From positions 62,001 to 126,000 of the forward strand of contig DAIDGU010000071.1 of NCBI GenBank assembly GCA_027459785.1: a stretch of DNA of 64,000 nucleotides, written 5' to 3'. Below, one piece after another: positions 16,351 through 24,594 of this stretch. Position 1 is the first letter of the stretch. Every line of letters begins with the position of its first letter. Origin of the DNA: Ktedonobacteria bacterium. Its GTDB lineage: Bacteria; Chloroflexota; Ktedonobacteria; Ktedonobacterales; JACDGC01. Below the pieces are notes generated by a model. That model did no database searches and had not been told where the DNA came from. It saw nothing but the letters and a program-made list of their open reading frames with translations. The position numbers were made by a program, and so were the translations under genes.

Positions 16351-17877
16351 TTACCGTTGCGGCGGTCCCGGCGGCCAGGCTGGGCCGGTATTTTGCCCGC
16401 TATCGTCATCGCTCCACGTCTGATCAGGACGCGGATAGGCACGTGGCGGGTTCATGGGCCGCGACTGCGGCGGTCCCGGCGGATTGGGCCGTGAGATCGG
16501 CGGTGGTCCCGCCGGATTCATCGGGCGCGAGATCGGTGGTGGACCGGCAGTTCGTTGCGGTGGCGGCGCTTGATAGGGATCGCCCATGCGCGTGCGATAG
16601 CGGTCATCGTCCTCGTCGTCATAGCGGCGCGACGGCACCGGCGGCGGCTCGTCATAGGGGGAACTGGGACGCGCGCCGCTCCAGGGGCGGCCCGGTGGTG
16701 ACCAGCGATCATCGTCATCCCATGGTTGTTGCTGCTGATAGCGCCAGTCTGGTCCACCAGCCACCGTTTCATCGAATGAGCCGGTGCCGCCTAGGCCACC
16801 GCCATAGCCGCCGAAGCCACCATTCGTGCGCGCATTCGTCGGCACCGGTGCGGGGGCCGGCATGCCACGCCCGCGCAGCGCCAGCACCGCCACAATGATG
16901 CCGGCGACCAGCAGAACCACGGCGATCAAGCCCAGCAGAATGATCAGTAATTTATCTTTGCCGCCGCCGTTTTGGGTGGTCGTGCCGACACCGCCGCTGC
17001 CGTGAACCGGCGTAGCAGTGGGGGCGACTGTGGGGTTCGGTGTCGGCGTCGCATGCGGCGGCACAGTAATCGTCAGGGGGTCGCTCTGCGCCATCAGCGC
17101 GAAGTGGGTCGTGTCGATCTGCGGCCCCATCTCGGCGATGATATCCTGGGCATTCCCAGTCGCGCTGCTACCCGTGCGATCCTTCGGCAAGGTGACGGAG
17201 AGCGAGAACGAGCCGTCGCTATTGGGATATAAACTCGCTTTGAGTTGCTCACCAGGATCTTGCTGAATGGTTTCCCCTGCGTTTTGCAGGACCAGCGTGA
17301 TCGGCTGTACCGGCACCCAGTTCGCGCCCGTGACCAACACCTGTCCACCGGCCTGCTCCGTCGAAGGCGAAACGGCGATGACGGGGGCCGAGTTCGCCAG
17401 CACGATGAACTTATTCGCCGCTTGGCCAACCTGGGTTCCTGCGCCGGATTCACTGGCGCACAGCACATATGTGGTACCAGTTCCCCCCAGGTTCGCCGGC
17501 CACAAGAACGTCCCCGTGAAGCTGCTGTCGGCGTTGACGGTGATAGGGTTGGGCGTGCTGATCGGCGTTCCGGGATTCGCACCGCATGTGCTGCCGTCAG
17601 GCAGCGCGCTCAGGGTGATCGTAGCGGTGGGCGTCCAGTTGCTGCCCGGCTGAGCCTGCACGGCCACATCGGTGCCGACCGGCCCTTCCGCCACGCCACT
17701 ATACAGGGGATTGGTGATGCCAAAGGTCGGGGTATTATCCCGCACCGCCGCCCGCGCTGGCTGCGCGCCACCCATGAGCGCCACGGCAGCCAACAGGCTC
17801 ACGCCCAACGCCAGCCAAAACCAGCCGCGCGGCAAGGCAAGTTGGCCGCAAGCGCAGTCACGCCGATGTATCTTCAT
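16351..17877 (-). CDS. exported, membrane-anchored Ig-like/Pro-rich protein
   Basis: A 508-residue protein from ATG 17877 (MKIHRRDCACGQLALPRGW). The signal peptide core is WFWLALGVSLLAAVALMGGA with cleavage likely after ARA. The extracellular part holds at least two beta-sandwich (Ig-like) modules: VGTDVAVQAQPGSNWTPTAT and SPSTEQAGGQVLVTGANWVP. A Thr/Pro linker (PHATPTPNPTVAPTATP) leads to a TM helix LLIILLGLIAVVLLVAGIIV. The cytoplasmic tail of about 190 residues is extremely Pro/Gly/Arg-rich (PPPISRPMNPAGPPPISRPN), a possible docking site for SH3-like or WW-like partners. A clear terminator follows. Function unknown; topology parallels the 11523 protein. Confidence 0.78.
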   Translation of the reverse strand: MKIHRRDCACGQLALPRGWFWLALGVSLLAAVALMGGAQPARAAVRDNTPTFGITNPLYSGVAEGPVGTDVAVQAQPGSNWTPTATITLSALPDGSTCGANPGTPISTPNPITVNADSSFTGTFLWPANLGGTGTTYVLCASESGAGTQVGQAANKFIVLANSAPVIAVSPSTEQAGGQVLVTGANWVPVQPITLVLQNAGETIQQDPGEQLKASLYPNSDGSFSLSVTLPKDRTGSSATGNAQDIIAEMGPQIDTTHFALMAQSDPLTITVPPHATPTPNPTVAPTATPVHGSGGVGTTTQNGGGKDKLLIILLGLIAVVLLVAGIIVAVLALRGRGMPAPAPVPTNARTNGGFGGYGGGLGGTGSFDETVAGGPDWRYQQQQPWDDDDRWSPPGRPWSGARPSSPYDEPPPVPSRRYDDEDDDRYRTRMGDPYQAPPPQRTAGPPPISRPMNPAGPPPISRPNPPGPPQSRPMNPPRAYPRPDQTWSDDDSGQNTGPAWPPGPPQR

Positions 17878-18178
17878 GTTCGTTCTCAACTTTTCCTCAA
17901 AGGCCAACAGCGACGATGGGGATAAGGCCGACAATAATCATCCGTCGCCACTATACCAGCGCCGCCGCCTGTCGTCAAGAGTAAAGGAGACTTTTCCTAG
18001 TGCCAAAGACCGTTTCCGCCGCGACCAGCCAAAGTGGTAATCAGTCACAGCTTCTTTCCATCATAACGATGACATTTTTCGCCGCACCGGCGATAATCTA
18101 CGTGAGCGTCGTAACGCTCCATGAGTTGCTATAGTCTATATCAGGAACAGTTCGTGTAAGCTGAAAGCGAGGAAAACT
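17878..18178. other. 301-base divergent spacer
   Basis: Lies between the leftward exported-protein gene and the rightward 83-aa gene. It holds a small perfect hairpin GAGCGTCGTAACGCTC at 18104-18119. TATAGT/TATATC boxes near 18129-18141 could serve the rightward gene. No coding frame is supported. Confidence 0.4.
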
Positions 18179-18430
18179 ATGATCTTGCAAGGGACCATCA
18201 TCAGCAAAGAGACCGGCCTCCAAGCCAGTTTCGAGGGCCATGAGCAGCCATATGTCCGCTGCGTCATCGCCCGCCTGGAACACCCCGAAGTGCAATCCGA
18301 GGCACGCATTATCGGCCAGGCGGATATTCCACAGGGCATCGGCGATGTCGTCCGCCTGGACGTGGTGCGCACCATCACCGACCGCCATGCCGGCGTCGTG
18401 CGTTTCGACGCCCACCTGCTGCCGGACTGA
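18179..18430 (+). CDS. hypothetical protein, 83 aa, beta-rich
   Basis: Starts MILQGTIISKETGLQASFEG, with GAGG at good spacing. Strand-like alternation throughout, no TM or signal peptide, ending VVRFDAHLLPD. It is well compacted, with codon use like its neighbours. I recognise no family; it reads like a small beta-barrel or OB-type domain. An 8-bp hairpin CGCCGACG/CGTCGGCG at 18495-18528 lies downstream and may end the transcript. Confidence 0.55.
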   Translation: MILQGTIISKETGLQASFEGHEQPYVRCVIARLEHPEVQSEARIIGQADIPQGIGDVVRLDVVRTITDRHAGVVRFDAHLLPD

Positions 18431-18620
18431 GTTCAACTGATTTCCAGCAGAGGTGTAGACTTGAAAGAGATGATCATGGGATAGAGAAGATTTGCGCCGA
18501 CGTAAAAAACTGCGCCTATGCGTCGGCGTTGCCACCGTCTGCCGTTGGCAGCCTGGTGTGGTCCTGTTCGTTGTCTCGTTGAGCGTATGAAGCGCATGGC
18601 TGGCGAAAGGATTTGTATTG

Positions 18621-19265
18621 ATGGCATCACTTGCGACCACACCTAGCACTCGTGTTGCTGTGCGCCGTCACCTGGCGGATGCGTTACACCTCATCGGCGC
18701 TCTGCTGGTGACGTTCGGCAGCGTGGCTGGCGCATCGTATGCCGCACGCTGGCTGTTGCGCGGCACGGCGCAGAGCATCACCGCCCCCACCCATCGCACG
18801 AACCTTGCCCCCGTTGCGCCCCCACGCACGGTGCCGCCGGATGGCGGGGCTGTCGCTGTCGGCATCGGAGCGACGCAGAGCTATCGTGGACTGGCCGTCA
18901 CAGTCAGCGATTTGCGCTTGTTGTCGATGAGTAGCTTTGTCGCCGCGCCGGCAGGGCAAGACTTCGCGTGCGTCACCGTCACCCTCGTCAATACTGATCC
19001 CGCACTGCCCGCCACCTATAACGCCGCGGATTTCTACTTGGCCGATACAGCGGGTGCACTGCACCACGAAGTCTTCGCCGCGCTCGCCGCGCCGCTGGGG
19101 ACGGGCAGTGTGCCGCCACGTGGTCGTGTGCAGGGCGATCTGGCCTTCCTCGTGGCTGTGCCGAACGTGCCGTATGCCCCCGACCCACAACTGCGCTTCT
19201 TCCCCACGCCCGCCATGCCCGCTTCCCTGGCCTGGGATCTGCCACTGACGCCCAGCTTTCCATGA
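18621..19265 (+). CDS. DUF4352-like exported/anchored protein
   Basis: A 214-residue protein from ATG 18621 with AAAGGA nine bases upstream. One N-terminal TM or uncleaved signal (LHLIGALLVTFGSVAGASYA) is followed by a Pro-rich spacer and a beta-sandwich domain. That domain has QSYRGLAVTVSDLRLLSM and FACVTVTLVNTDPALPATYN, the pattern of DUF4352/telomeric-repeat-like immunoglobulin domains, with a conserved FLVAVP strand near the end. It probably faces outside. Function unknown. Confidence 0.65.
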   Translation: MASLATTPSTRVAVRRHLADALHLIGALLVTFGSVAGASYAARWLLRGTAQSITAPTHRTNLAPVAPPRTVPPDGGAVAVGIGATQSYRGLAVTVSDLRLLSMSSFVAAPAGQDFACVTVTLVNTDPALPATYNAADFYLADTAGALHHEVFAALAAPLGTGSVPPRGRVQGDLAFLVAVPNVPYAPDPQLRFFPTPAMPASLAWDLPLTPSFP

Positions 19266-19307
19266 CGACAACGGTAGTGGGCGTGACAGATGTTCACCCA
19301 CGCCGGT

Positions 19308-19811
19308 TCACACGATCCAGGCTTTGCGGCTGGCAAAGATGCGAAGCGCGTCTTCTTGTTCCGCTGCGCTGATCGCGCCGTCGCACCGACGGCGGATCTC
19401 CGCCAGCGCCTCCGCTACTGGCAGGCCGTTGCGGATAAGATATGCCGCCAGCACTGTGCCGGTGCGCCCCTGGCCCATCAGGCAATGCACGGCAGTGGGA
19501 TGCCCCTGCGCGCTCTGTTGGTCGATGAAGGCGATGGCGCGATTTAGTTGGTCCGGCGTCGGCGCATGCAAATCCGGCACTGGCAGGTGCAGCCCGACCA
19601 TATCGCTAGCCGCTAACACTGTATCCGTCAGAGGCGTTTCCGTCAGGGTCAGCACAGCGCGGATGCCGTGGCGGCGTAGCGCAGCCAGGTCGCGTGCCAG
19701 CGCGGCGCGCATCTCCTCCGCCGGTGGGCCGGCCTGCCGCCCCCGTGCGCTGCCGCCCGGCAGTGAACACCCGGCCAATACCCCGTCGATCACCCAATAA
19801 AAGCGTTCCAT
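19308..19811 (-). CDS. dual-specificity/tyrosine protein phosphatase
   Basis: A 167-residue cytosolic phosphatase with the CX5R active-site loop VHCLMGQGRTGT (Cys nucleophile, Arg) near residue 116. The general-acid Asp is probably in LPVPDLHAPT about 30 residues earlier. The layout (substrate entry YWVIDGVLAGCSLPGG, then loop, then a helical end) matches the small DSPc/CDC14-like group in bacteria. Substrate unknown. ATG 19811 has GGGGAGA nine bases upstream. A perfect 8-bp hairpin CTGGTATC/GATACCAG lies at 19839-19859 just ahead of the leader. Confidence 0.85.
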   Translation of the reverse strand: MERFYWVIDGVLAGCSLPGGSARGRQAGPPAEEMRAALARDLAALRRHGIRAVLTLTETPLTDTVLAASDMVGLHLPVPDLHAPTPDQLNRAIAFIDQQSAQGHPTAVHCLMGQGRTGTVLAAYLIRNGLPVAEALAEIRRRCDGAISAAEQEDALRIFASRKAWIV

Positions 19812-19975
19812 ACCGAACCGTCTCCCCTGCACATTTTGCTGGTATCTCTAGGATACCAGGGCGCACCGCCTCATGAAATCGGGCATTCCGGCAGGGGAAA
19901 TCAGCAATTTGGGTAGGCGGAGCCGTCCCATTTTATTCGCGCTGGACTCAGTTTAGCTAACGTGGTCCGGCATCG

Positions 19976-20482
19976 CTAGCCTGTGATATGCAGATCGATT
20001 GTGAAGCGCGCCATGTAGTTCGGGCATTCCACACCCGCGCCACAGACCGGCGAGACGAGGTAAACGATCTGCCCGGTCCCTGCCGTCGCCGCCGTGAAGC
20101 GCCAGATGCAGCTTTGCACCGAGGCATCGCCATAGCCCGCTGGCGTTTGCAAGGTGACGAGCGTACTCATCGCCGGGAAAAGCGCCCACTTGTGGCCGAA
20201 CGGCAATTGTACCTCAATCGTCTGGCCGACGCTGGCGTTCACCGGCTGCACATCGGTGAGGGGCCGCACGATGACATTGGCCGGCGCGCGTTGCACCGTT
20301 TGCGTCGGCAATGGGCAGCCCGTCGCCGCCGTCGCGGTGGGCGTGGTGCGGCTGGTGGTTGTGCTGCTGGCCGGCGATGTGGCCGTTGAGGTCGGCGTCA
20401 CGCCACACGCCACCAAACCCAAGCTCACCAGCAACGCCACGCCCACCACCCAGCCGATACGGCGCGTTGACAGCATCTGCAT
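19976..20482 (-). CDS. putative lipoprotein with protease-inhibitor-like beta domain
   Basis: A 168-residue protein from ATG 20482, with AAGGAG eight bases upstream. It has a lipoprotein signal: RR, hydrophobic core VVGVALLVSLGL, lipobox LVACG. A Ser/Thr-rich linker follows, then a domain reading VNASVGQTIEVQLPFGHKWA, SVQSCIWRFTAATAGTGQIV and CPNYMARFTIDLHI. The fold pattern recalls chagasin/I42-type or cupredoxin-like beta sandwiches, but I cannot confirm it. The track's longer start at 20689 is not supported. Confidence 0.68.
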   Translation of the reverse strand: MQMLSTRRIGWVVGVALLVSLGLVACGVTPTSTATSPASSTTTSRTTPTATAATGCPLPTQTVQRAPANVIVRPLTDVQPVNASVGQTIEVQLPFGHKWALFPAMSTLVTLQTPAGYGDASVQSCIWRFTAATAGTGQIVYLVSPVCGAGVECPNYMARFTIDLHITG

Positions 20483-20800
20483 TTCTTCCACTCCTTTACG
20501 AGACAACGATTTCCTGGTGTCGTTGATGGAGACGCGCCAGCCGCAAGATTTGTTCCCCGCGCGCCCGCACATGGGAAAACTTTCCTTTTTCAGCATAACA
20601 AATGGCGCGAGAGGTAGTTCATCAAACCGGGAATGACCGCTAGAAAGCTGAAGGATTCGCGCGGTGCCACCGAGCGTGGCCGCCATCATCCCCGCCTCAC
20701 CGCCTGATATGGTATGCTAAAGGTGTCAGGATGACGACACGATTAGATAACAACAGCTAAAGGATACAACGGCATGCACGGTACCCTGGAGGATCGCGCT
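20483..20800. other. 318-base divergent spacer before gmk-glpX
   Basis: Between the leftward lipoprotein gene and the rightward fusion gene. Contains A/T-rich TTTCCTTTTTCAGCATAAC (leftward side) and TATGGTATGCTAAAG around 20707-20721, a plausible -10 for the rightward gene. A second candidate region is CACGATTAGATAACAACAGC. Nothing coding is supported. Confidence 0.4.
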
Positions 20801-22411
20801 ATGAACACCGCCGCGCCGCCCCCCACGCGCCGGGGGCATGTCTTCATCATCTCCGGGCCGTCCGGGGCCGGCAAAGACACTGTCATCGAACGCCTGTTGC
20901 CCCAGGTGCAGGTCGCGCAGGTGGTCACGATGACCGCCCGCCGCCCACGACCGGGGGAGATCGAGGGCGTACATTATCGTTTCGTCACGCCGGAAGTCTT
21001 CGCGGACCTGCGGGCGCGCGGCGAATTGCTGGAAAGCGCGCTGGTGCATGGCAACTGGTACGGCGTGCCGGCGGATGGCGTGCGCGACGCCGTGGCCCAG
21101 GGCCGTGACGTGCTGATCAAGGTTGATCCGCAGGGGGCGCGCACGATCAAGCGCCTGATGCCCGAAGCGATCTTTATTTTCATTCGCCCCGCCTCGCTTG
21201 TCGAATTACAGGCGCGGCTGGTGGGGCGGGCCAGCGAAACCCCCGACGAATTAACGCTGCGCCTGCGCAACGCGGAAAAGGAAATGGCGGATCAGGTGTG
21301 GTTCGACTACGTGGTCGATAACGCCGACGGCCATATCACCGAAGCCGTGGCGCGGGTGCGTGCCATCATCGCAAAATATGCAGAGGGAAAAGTCATGGGT
21401 ATGCACGAAGGCTATGAGCCGTCGGCGACGCGCGAACGCAACGTGGCACTGGAACTGGTGCGCGTGACAGAGGCCGCCGCGCTGAACGCGGCGCTGTGGA
21501 TGGGGCGCGGCGACAAGATCGCTGTGGATGACGCCGCCGTGCAGGCGATGCGCTCCGCGCTGGACGGCGTGGACATGAACGGCGTGGTGGTCATCGGCGA
21601 GGGCGAAAAGGACGAAGCGCCGATGCTTTACGTCGGCGAGCAGGTGGGCAACGGCCACGGCCAGGCACTGGATGTCGCGGTCGATCCGGTGGATGGCACA
21701 ACCCTCACCGCGCTGGGTATCGCGGGTGCCATCGCTGTCGTCGCCACGGCGGAGCGCGGCACGATGTACGCTGCCCCACCCGGCGTCTATTACATGGAAA
21801 AGATCGCGGTCGGCCCCGCCGCCGCCAGCGTCATCGATCTGGATGTCCCCGTGGCGGAAAACCTGCGCCGCGTCGCCCGCGTGCGCGCCTGTGCCATCAA
21901 CGATATCATCGTTACGGTGCTGGATCGCCCGCGCCACGCGCCGATGATCCAGCAGATCCGCGAGGCCGGCGCACGCATTCGCCTCATCCGCGACGGCGAC
22001 GTGATCGCGGCGATCCAGGCGGCGATGGAAGATTATAAAGCGGTGGATGTCTATATGGGCATCGGCGGCGCACCCGAAGCCGTGCTGGCGGCGGCGGCGA
22101 TCAAGTGTCTGGGCGGCGAGATCATCACGCGCGTGTGGCCGCGCAGCGACGACGAGCGCGCCAAGCTGCTGGCCAGCGGCGTAGACCTTCAGCGGATCTA
22201 TCGCACCAACGATCTGGTGCAGGGCGACGATGTTTCCTTCGCGGCGACGGGCATCACCACCGGCGATCTGCTGCGCGGCGTGGAGTTCGTCGGCACCGGC
22301 GCACGCACCAATTCCGTCATGATGCGCGCCCGCTCCGGCACCGTCCGCATGATCGAAGCGCGCCACCGCTGGAAGCAGAAATTTGTGCCGCATGAGCAGC
22401 ACGAGGGCTAG
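20801..22411 (+). CDS. gmk-glpX: guanylate kinase - class II fructose-1,6-bisphosphatase (GlpX) fusion
   Basis: One uninterrupted 536-residue frame. Residues about 10-195 are guanylate kinase (GMP + ATP to GDP + ADP): P-loop ISGPSGAGKDTV, MTARRPRPGEIEGVHYRFV, VHGNWYGVPADGV and FIRPASLVELQARLVGRA. Residues about 205-530 are GlpX-type FBPase: ELVRVTEAAALNAALWMGRG, VVIGEGEKDEAPMLYVGE and the metal/phosphate motif VDPVDGTTLTALG. It has all major GlpX motifs to the end, so both halves look intact. ATG 20801 has GGAGG at good spacing. Inside, ATG 21395 is preceded by GAGGGA and begins just before the GlpX domain, so GlpX may also be made alone. No stop separates the halves. Confidence 0.88.
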   Translation: MNTAAPPPTRRGHVFIISGPSGAGKDTVIERLLPQVQVAQVVTMTARRPRPGEIEGVHYRFVTPEVFADLRARGELLESALVHGNWYGVPADGVRDAVAQGRDVLIKVDPQGARTIKRLMPEAIFIFIRPASLVELQARLVGRASETPDELTLRLRNAEKEMADQVWFDYVVDNADGHITEAVARVRAIIAKYAEGKVMGMHEGYEPSATRERNVALELVRVTEAAALNAALWMGRGDKIAVDDAAVQAMRSALDGVDMNGVVVIGEGEKDEAPMLYVGEQVGNGHGQALDVAVDPVDGTTLTALGIAGAIAVVATAERGTMYAAPPGVYYMEKIAVGPAAASVIDLDVPVAENLRRVARVRACAINDIIVTVLDRPRHAPMIQQIREAGARIRLIRDGDVIAAIQAAMEDYKAVDVYMGIGGAPEAVLAAAAIKCLGGEIITRVWPRSDDERAKLLASGVDLQRIYRTNDLVQGDDVSFAATGITTGDLLRGVEFVGTGARTNSVMMRARSGTVRMIEARHRWKQKFVPHEQHEG

Positions 22412-22591
22412 CGCGCTGGGGTGACGATAGCTGCCACCTACCAAAGACGCGGCACGGTTCGCAAAGAAACTGTAAAGTATCATTCTCTATCGAGCATCCA
22501 GCGGCACGATTCATATGCTGGATGCTCTATGCTGTGTACCATAACTCGAAGTGCAACGCGGCATTCACGAAAGGAATAGGATCACAAACCG

Positions 22592-23707
22592 ATGAGCAAT
22601 CCGGCACCGCAGCGATCGATCATGCATGTGAACCTCATGCCCATGTCCCAGGCGGAAGCAATGTACCTGCCGCATATGGCGCAGGGGCGTCCGGCGCAGG
22701 TCACGACGGCAGAGCGTGTCACAGCGGCAGGGCGCGTCGCCCAAATCCCCGCGCACCCCTCGTATAATCTGGTGTATCAGGGCGGCAAGACGATCCCACA
22801 CCTCACCTTCACGTTATTGTATGTCGGCGGCGAGGGCGCGTGGAGCGGGACGGATCGCAGCAATATCGATCAGGCGCTCTCTGGAGCGATGACCGACCGC
22901 GACCTGAACAATGTCATGCAGCAATATTACAGCGGCACGACGATCACCAGCAGCTTCAGCCCCTCGCGCGTGCTCAGCGGCTCGCCGCCAGCGACTGTGT
23001 CGCAGAGCGACGCCGAGCAGATCATCAGCAATCTATATCAGCAGGGGCAGTTGACTGGCTTCGATTATAGCCAGACGGTGTTCGGTCTCGTCCTGCCCAG
23101 TGGCACTGTGCTGAACGATAACTCAACATCTGCGGGCCTGGCTGTTCGGGCAATCAGCGCGACGGGGGGGACAACTGAGACGACCGTCAGTTCGCTGCAA
23201 GGGCTGGGGGGCTATCACGGCGCGGTGCAATCCGGCAACACCACCCTCTATTACGCCATCGTCGTTTATGGCCAACATCTGGCCAGCGGGCAGGATAACG
23301 GTATCGTCGCCTTCAGCCAGCCGTGGCAGAACGTCGTGGCGGCGATGTATCACGAACTGAACGAGGCGCGCACCGATCCGGATGTCAACGGCACGCCGGG
23401 TTGGGTCTCGAATCCCATCAGCGATTTCGGTGGTCAAAGCGTGGAGGTTGGCGACGCGCCTGTCTTCGAGGCCGGCAACAATCTCAGCCTGGTCTTCCAG
23501 GAAGTGCCGCTCGTCAAAGGCGGCACCGCGCCGATCCAACTGATGTGGTCTAACGATGTCAGCGGCCCCGAAGGGCCACGCACGACCCCCGACCCGCCTG
23601 CCCCCACCACCGGCGGCACCAGTGGCACATCGCCCGGCGTCGGCATCATCCTCGCCATCGTGGTCATCCTGGCGATCATCGCCGGCTTCTTCATCCTGCA
23701 CCACTAG
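22592..23707 (+). CDS. tail-anchored protein with HELNEARTDP metalloprotease-like motif
   Basis: A 371-residue protein without an N-terminal signal. The middle reads TIPHLTFTLLYVGGEGAW, YYSGTTITSSFSPSRVL and FGLVLPSGTVLND, then VVAAMYHELNEARTDPDVNG near residue 255. That HEXXXXXXDP-like helix, preceded by YYAIVVYGQH, recalls zinc-dependent or EXORDIUM-like secreted domains. After a Pro/Thr/Gly linker, a single C-terminal TM helix VGIILAIVVILAIIAGFFIL ends with HH, as in tail-anchored proteins. The function is unproven. It has its own upstream spacer of 180 bases. Confidence 0.65.
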   Translation: MSNPAPQRSIMHVNLMPMSQAEAMYLPHMAQGRPAQVTTAERVTAAGRVAQIPAHPSYNLVYQGGKTIPHLTFTLLYVGGEGAWSGTDRSNIDQALSGAMTDRDLNNVMQQYYSGTTITSSFSPSRVLSGSPPATVSQSDAEQIISNLYQQGQLTGFDYSQTVFGLVLPSGTVLNDNSTSAGLAVRAISATGGTTETTVSSLQGLGGYHGAVQSGNTTLYYAIVVYGQHLASGQDNGIVAFSQPWQNVVAAMYHELNEARTDPDVNGTPGWVSNPISDFGGQSVEVGDAPVFEAGNNLSLVFQEVPLVKGGTAPIQLMWSNDVSGPEGPRTTPDPPAPTTGGTSGTSPGVGIILAIVVILAIIAGFFILHH

Positions 23708-23769
23708 GCGACCACGACCGGCGTTTCCGCGTGCGGCGGGCGGCCATCACCGTCCGCCTCATGTTGGTG

Positions 23770-24576
23770 CTAACGCCCCTGATAGCCCTGCAAATCCGCG
23801 CTGGAAATTTCCGGTGCGGCTACCAATCGATAATGCTTCTCCTCAACGATTTTGATGTCATCACCATCTTTAACAAACTCAAAAAGCGCGATGACATCTT
23901 GCGCCATGAATTGTGCGGCTATTGGTCGGCACACTAAATCTGGGAATTTGGCAGCACACATCTCGAAATCCTGCTCGATTTGAACAATGCCGATGCGATC
24001 CTTATGACCCTTCGCCTGGATTGGCAGAATATACTGCACGCCACGGCGATCGATCCCGATATATACCTCATCCGTTTCAATTTGGCCTATATCAGGAACG
24101 GTTGTGCGCAAATGGTTTTGCAAAGAATAGCAGGTAACACCTGTAAAAATATCAATCAGGCGATTATAACGAACCTTTGCCAGCAATGCCTGTTCATCAG
24201 TCAGGGCATAGCAAACAACGATACTTGGCGTAGCATCGGGAATTTTGGTCTCGATCAAATGTTCATTTGGTAGGATCGGGATGATTTTTACTGCAACAAA
24301 ACGATAACGCGCGCGGCCAGCAGAGCGGATGATCCATTCCAACCCATCTGGTGCTTTTTGGCGAATAGCTTCCGGTAAATCGCCACGATAGCGAAAGGTA
24401 TAAAGGATATCACCAATATTCTTTGGCAAAGTCATTTGGAGCGATTGTGCCGCCTGCTCAATGTCGTTACGAGTAAACTCAACGACCCGCACACCTTCTT
24501 GATAGTGCCGCAAAAAGATATGCTCGATGATTTGGGCATAGCGATTGGGCTTACGAGGTTCCGGAGCTTCGCTCAT
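23770..24576 (-). CDS. putative restriction endonuclease (PD-(D/E)XK-like)
   Basis: A 268-residue soluble protein encoded 18 bases after the DNA methyltransferase on the same strand, with GGGAG six bases from the ATG. The N-terminal half looks DNA-binding (FTRNDIEQAAQSLQMTLPKN, an HTH-like pair). The C-terminal half has TDEVYIGIDRRGVQYILPIQ then AKGHKD, a D...QXK arrangement like the catalytic core of PD-(D/E)XK nucleases with Gln in place of the usual acid. Lower GC than neighbours. Assignment rests on the motif and the MTase partner; I do not recognise the exact family. Confidence 0.65.
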   Translation of the reverse strand: MSEAPEPRKPNRYAQIIEHIFLRHYQEGVRVVEFTRNDIEQAAQSLQMTLPKNIGDILYTFRYRGDLPEAIRQKAPDGLEWIIRSAGRARYRFVAVKIIPILPNEHLIETKIPDATPSIVVCYALTDEQALLAKVRYNRLIDIFTGVTCYSLQNHLRTTVPDIGQIETDEVYIGIDRRGVQYILPIQAKGHKDRIGIVQIEQDFEMCAAKFPDLVCRPIAAQFMAQDVIALFEFVKDGDDIKIVEEKHYRLVAAPEISSADLQGYQGR

Positions 24577-24594
24577 GTCTGTCTCCCTGAAATA

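Noticed and set aside
21251-22483. 410-aa minus-strand ORF
   Set aside because: Antisense shadow of the GlpX half of the fusion; His/Asp-rich composition typical of reverse-frame translation and no family motif.
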